NCBI GenBank assembly: GCA_009469665.1
Contig: SSTB01000085.1
Coordinates: forward strand, 1 to 36,402
Reading direction: 5' to 3'
Source of the DNA: Azonexaceae bacterium
GTDB lineage: Bacteria > Pseudomonadota > Gammaproteobacteria > Burkholderiales > Rhodocyclaceae
Length of the DNA: 36,402 bases
Shown here: positions 35,666-36,402 of the stretch, piece after piece
Layout of the letters: every line of letters begins with the position of its first letter
Position numbering within the stretch: the first letter of the stretch is position 1
The notes under the pieces: generated by a model
Told to the model about the DNA's origin: nothing
Database searches by the model: none
Seen by the model: the letters and a program-made list of their open reading frames with translations, nothing else
Translations under genes and position numbers: made by a program

Positions 35666-35876
35666 CGCTCAGGGGCTGCACCGGGTCGGCGCGGACAGAC
35701 CTAGGAGTCAGTCACATAGGTTCAGCGATGTTCGGCCCGCCCCGCATCCCGGCTCGCTTTGTCGCTCATCCTCGCCATAGCTTCGGCTATTGCTGCCGGG
35801 GTTTACAACTTCGGCGCCTAGCCAGAGAAGCAAATCCTTCGCTTTCATCCTGTTCCGCAACCTGTGGGTCAGGCTA
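35666..35876. other. Intergenic region with a UUCG-type hairpin
   Basis: The 211-bp gap between convergent genes contains ATAGC-TTCG-GCTAT at 35777-35790, the same core as in the two 159-bp elements, in a loosely similar setting. The element termini are absent. It may be a degenerate relative or a terminator-like hairpin; no gene is seen. Confidence 0.35.
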
Positions 35877-36402
35877 CTAGGGCCGCGTCACGAAGGTCGG
35901 GCGGTAGCCCAGGGCGAGGCGGATTTTTTCTGCCACACGCTCGGCTTCGGCACGATTGCCGTAGGGGCCGAGGTGGAGGCGATGCACCCCGTTGCCCGGA
36001 ACCACGCGCATCGGCTCGCTCAGCCAGTCAAGTTCCCGGGTCAGGTGATTGCGCAGGGTTTCAGCATTGTCCGCATTGCCGAAAGCGCCCAACTGGAGAT
36101 AGACACCTCGCACCAGAGGGCCGTCGGTCGCCGGGGCCGCCTGAACGGGAGCTTCCTCCCTGGCCAGACGGCGGCTGAGTTCTTCGATCTCGTCCCTTTC
36201 GGTCGGGGGCAGGGGCCGTAAGACGGCGCCTTCTCCTGGGAGGAGCGCTTCGACTTCGACCAGGCCACTGCCGCCGCTGATGAGCCCCAGTTTGTAGGCG
36301 GCGGTGTAGGAGAGGTCGATGATGCGGTCAGCGTGAAAGGGCCCCCGGTCGGTGACCCGAACGACTACCGACTTGCCGCTCTGTAGCTGGGTGACCCGCA
36401 CG
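35877..36402 (-). CDS. rlpA: RlpA-like lytic transglycosylase with SPOR domain, 5' end missing
   Basis: The frame is open to the window edge, so the N terminus (signal peptide, first part of the double-psi beta-barrel) is outside. The visible first part, SVVVRVTDRGPFHADRIIDLSYTAA, carries the RlpA barrel motif with the DRGPF segment. A variable linker (about residues 50-95) leads to a C-terminal SPOR domain (VYLQLGAFGNADNAETL ... HRLHLGPYGNRAEAERVAEKI) that binds denuded glycan at division sites. RlpA cleaves naked glycan strands in Pseudomonas. The stop is TAG at 35877-35879. Confidence 0.9.
   Translation of the reverse strand, partial: VRVTQLQSGKSVVVRVTDRGPFHADRIIDLSYTAAYKLGLISGGSGLVEVEALLPGEGAVLRPLPPTERDEIEELSRRLAREEAPVQAAPATDGPLVRGVYLQLGAFGNADNAETLRNHLTRELDWLSEPMRVVPGNGVHRLHLGPYGNRAEAERVAEKIRLALGYRPTFVTRP

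Overview
The window is GC-rich and densely coded on both strands. It looks like chromosomal DNA of a betaproteobacterium, most probably a Rhodocyclales relative (inference). The grounds are a split ruvC-ruvA-ruvB operon, a class I polyhydroxyalkanoate synthase, a ubiUVT cluster for oxygen-independent ubiquinone synthesis with an FNR/Anr-type site, an Aer-type chemoreceptor, and the remnant of a PEP-CTERM (exosortase-sorted) protein gene. I see no rRNA, tRNA, prophage, transposase gene or CRISPR array.

Layout. 1-3732 (+): end of ruvC, then ruvA, an AI-2E permease, ruvB and a TfoX-N protein, coupled by short overlaps. 3679-3942 (-): the PEP-CTERM remnant. 4005-6113 (+): Aer-like chemoreceptor. 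6132-10533 (-): HPP/CBS membrane protein, Lon-substrate-binding-domain protein, UbiX-type flavin prenyltransferase, Gx transporter, NusG-II-domain protein, rapZ. 10718-12860 (+): M20 amidohydrolase and a cNMP-binding/GGDEF cyclase. 12846-16027 (-): MBL hydrolase, two small DUF1289 proteins, an unrecognised protein and HMG-CoA lyase, joined by 1-4 base overlaps.

15122-31333 holds a leucine/isovalerate (liu) catabolic set in two oppositely oriented blocks. The minus block is methylglutaconyl-CoA hydratase, methylcrotonoyl-CoA carboxylase biotin subunit (MccA), an AbrB-Doc toxin-antitoxin pair and HMG-CoA lyase. The plus block is isovaleryl-CoA dehydrogenase, a GNAT-carbonic anhydrase fusion, thiolase, EamA transporter, DsbA-like isomerase, rhodanese, MccB and a PaiB-like protein. 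Between them lie a MoaD-like protein, an OmpA-like protein, phaC and an MBL hydrolase. Together the liu enzymes take isovaleryl-CoA to acetyl-CoA and acetoacetate; carbonic anhydrase could supply bicarbonate for the carboxylase and PHA synthase is a carbon sink (inference).

32202-34605 (-) is ubiU-ubiV-ubiT behind an FNR/Anr-type palindrome placed as a class II activator site. 34760-35665 (+) is a response regulator with an RsbW-like ATPase domain. The window ends in a partial RlpA/SPOR gene (-).

Most unusual: (1) two 159-bp, about 91% identical, hairpin-forming elements with terminal inverted repeats, each flanked by TGA and each sitting directly after the TGA stop codon of a gene. They lie in inverted orientation around 6.5 kb, and I found no transposase. 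(2) A duplicated, synonymously diverged copy of the first codons of mccA upstream of the real start, giving a 41-codon upstream ORF and a perfect 15-bp stem that encloses the true start codon. (3) A toxin-antitoxin pair translationally coupled to a core catabolic gene.
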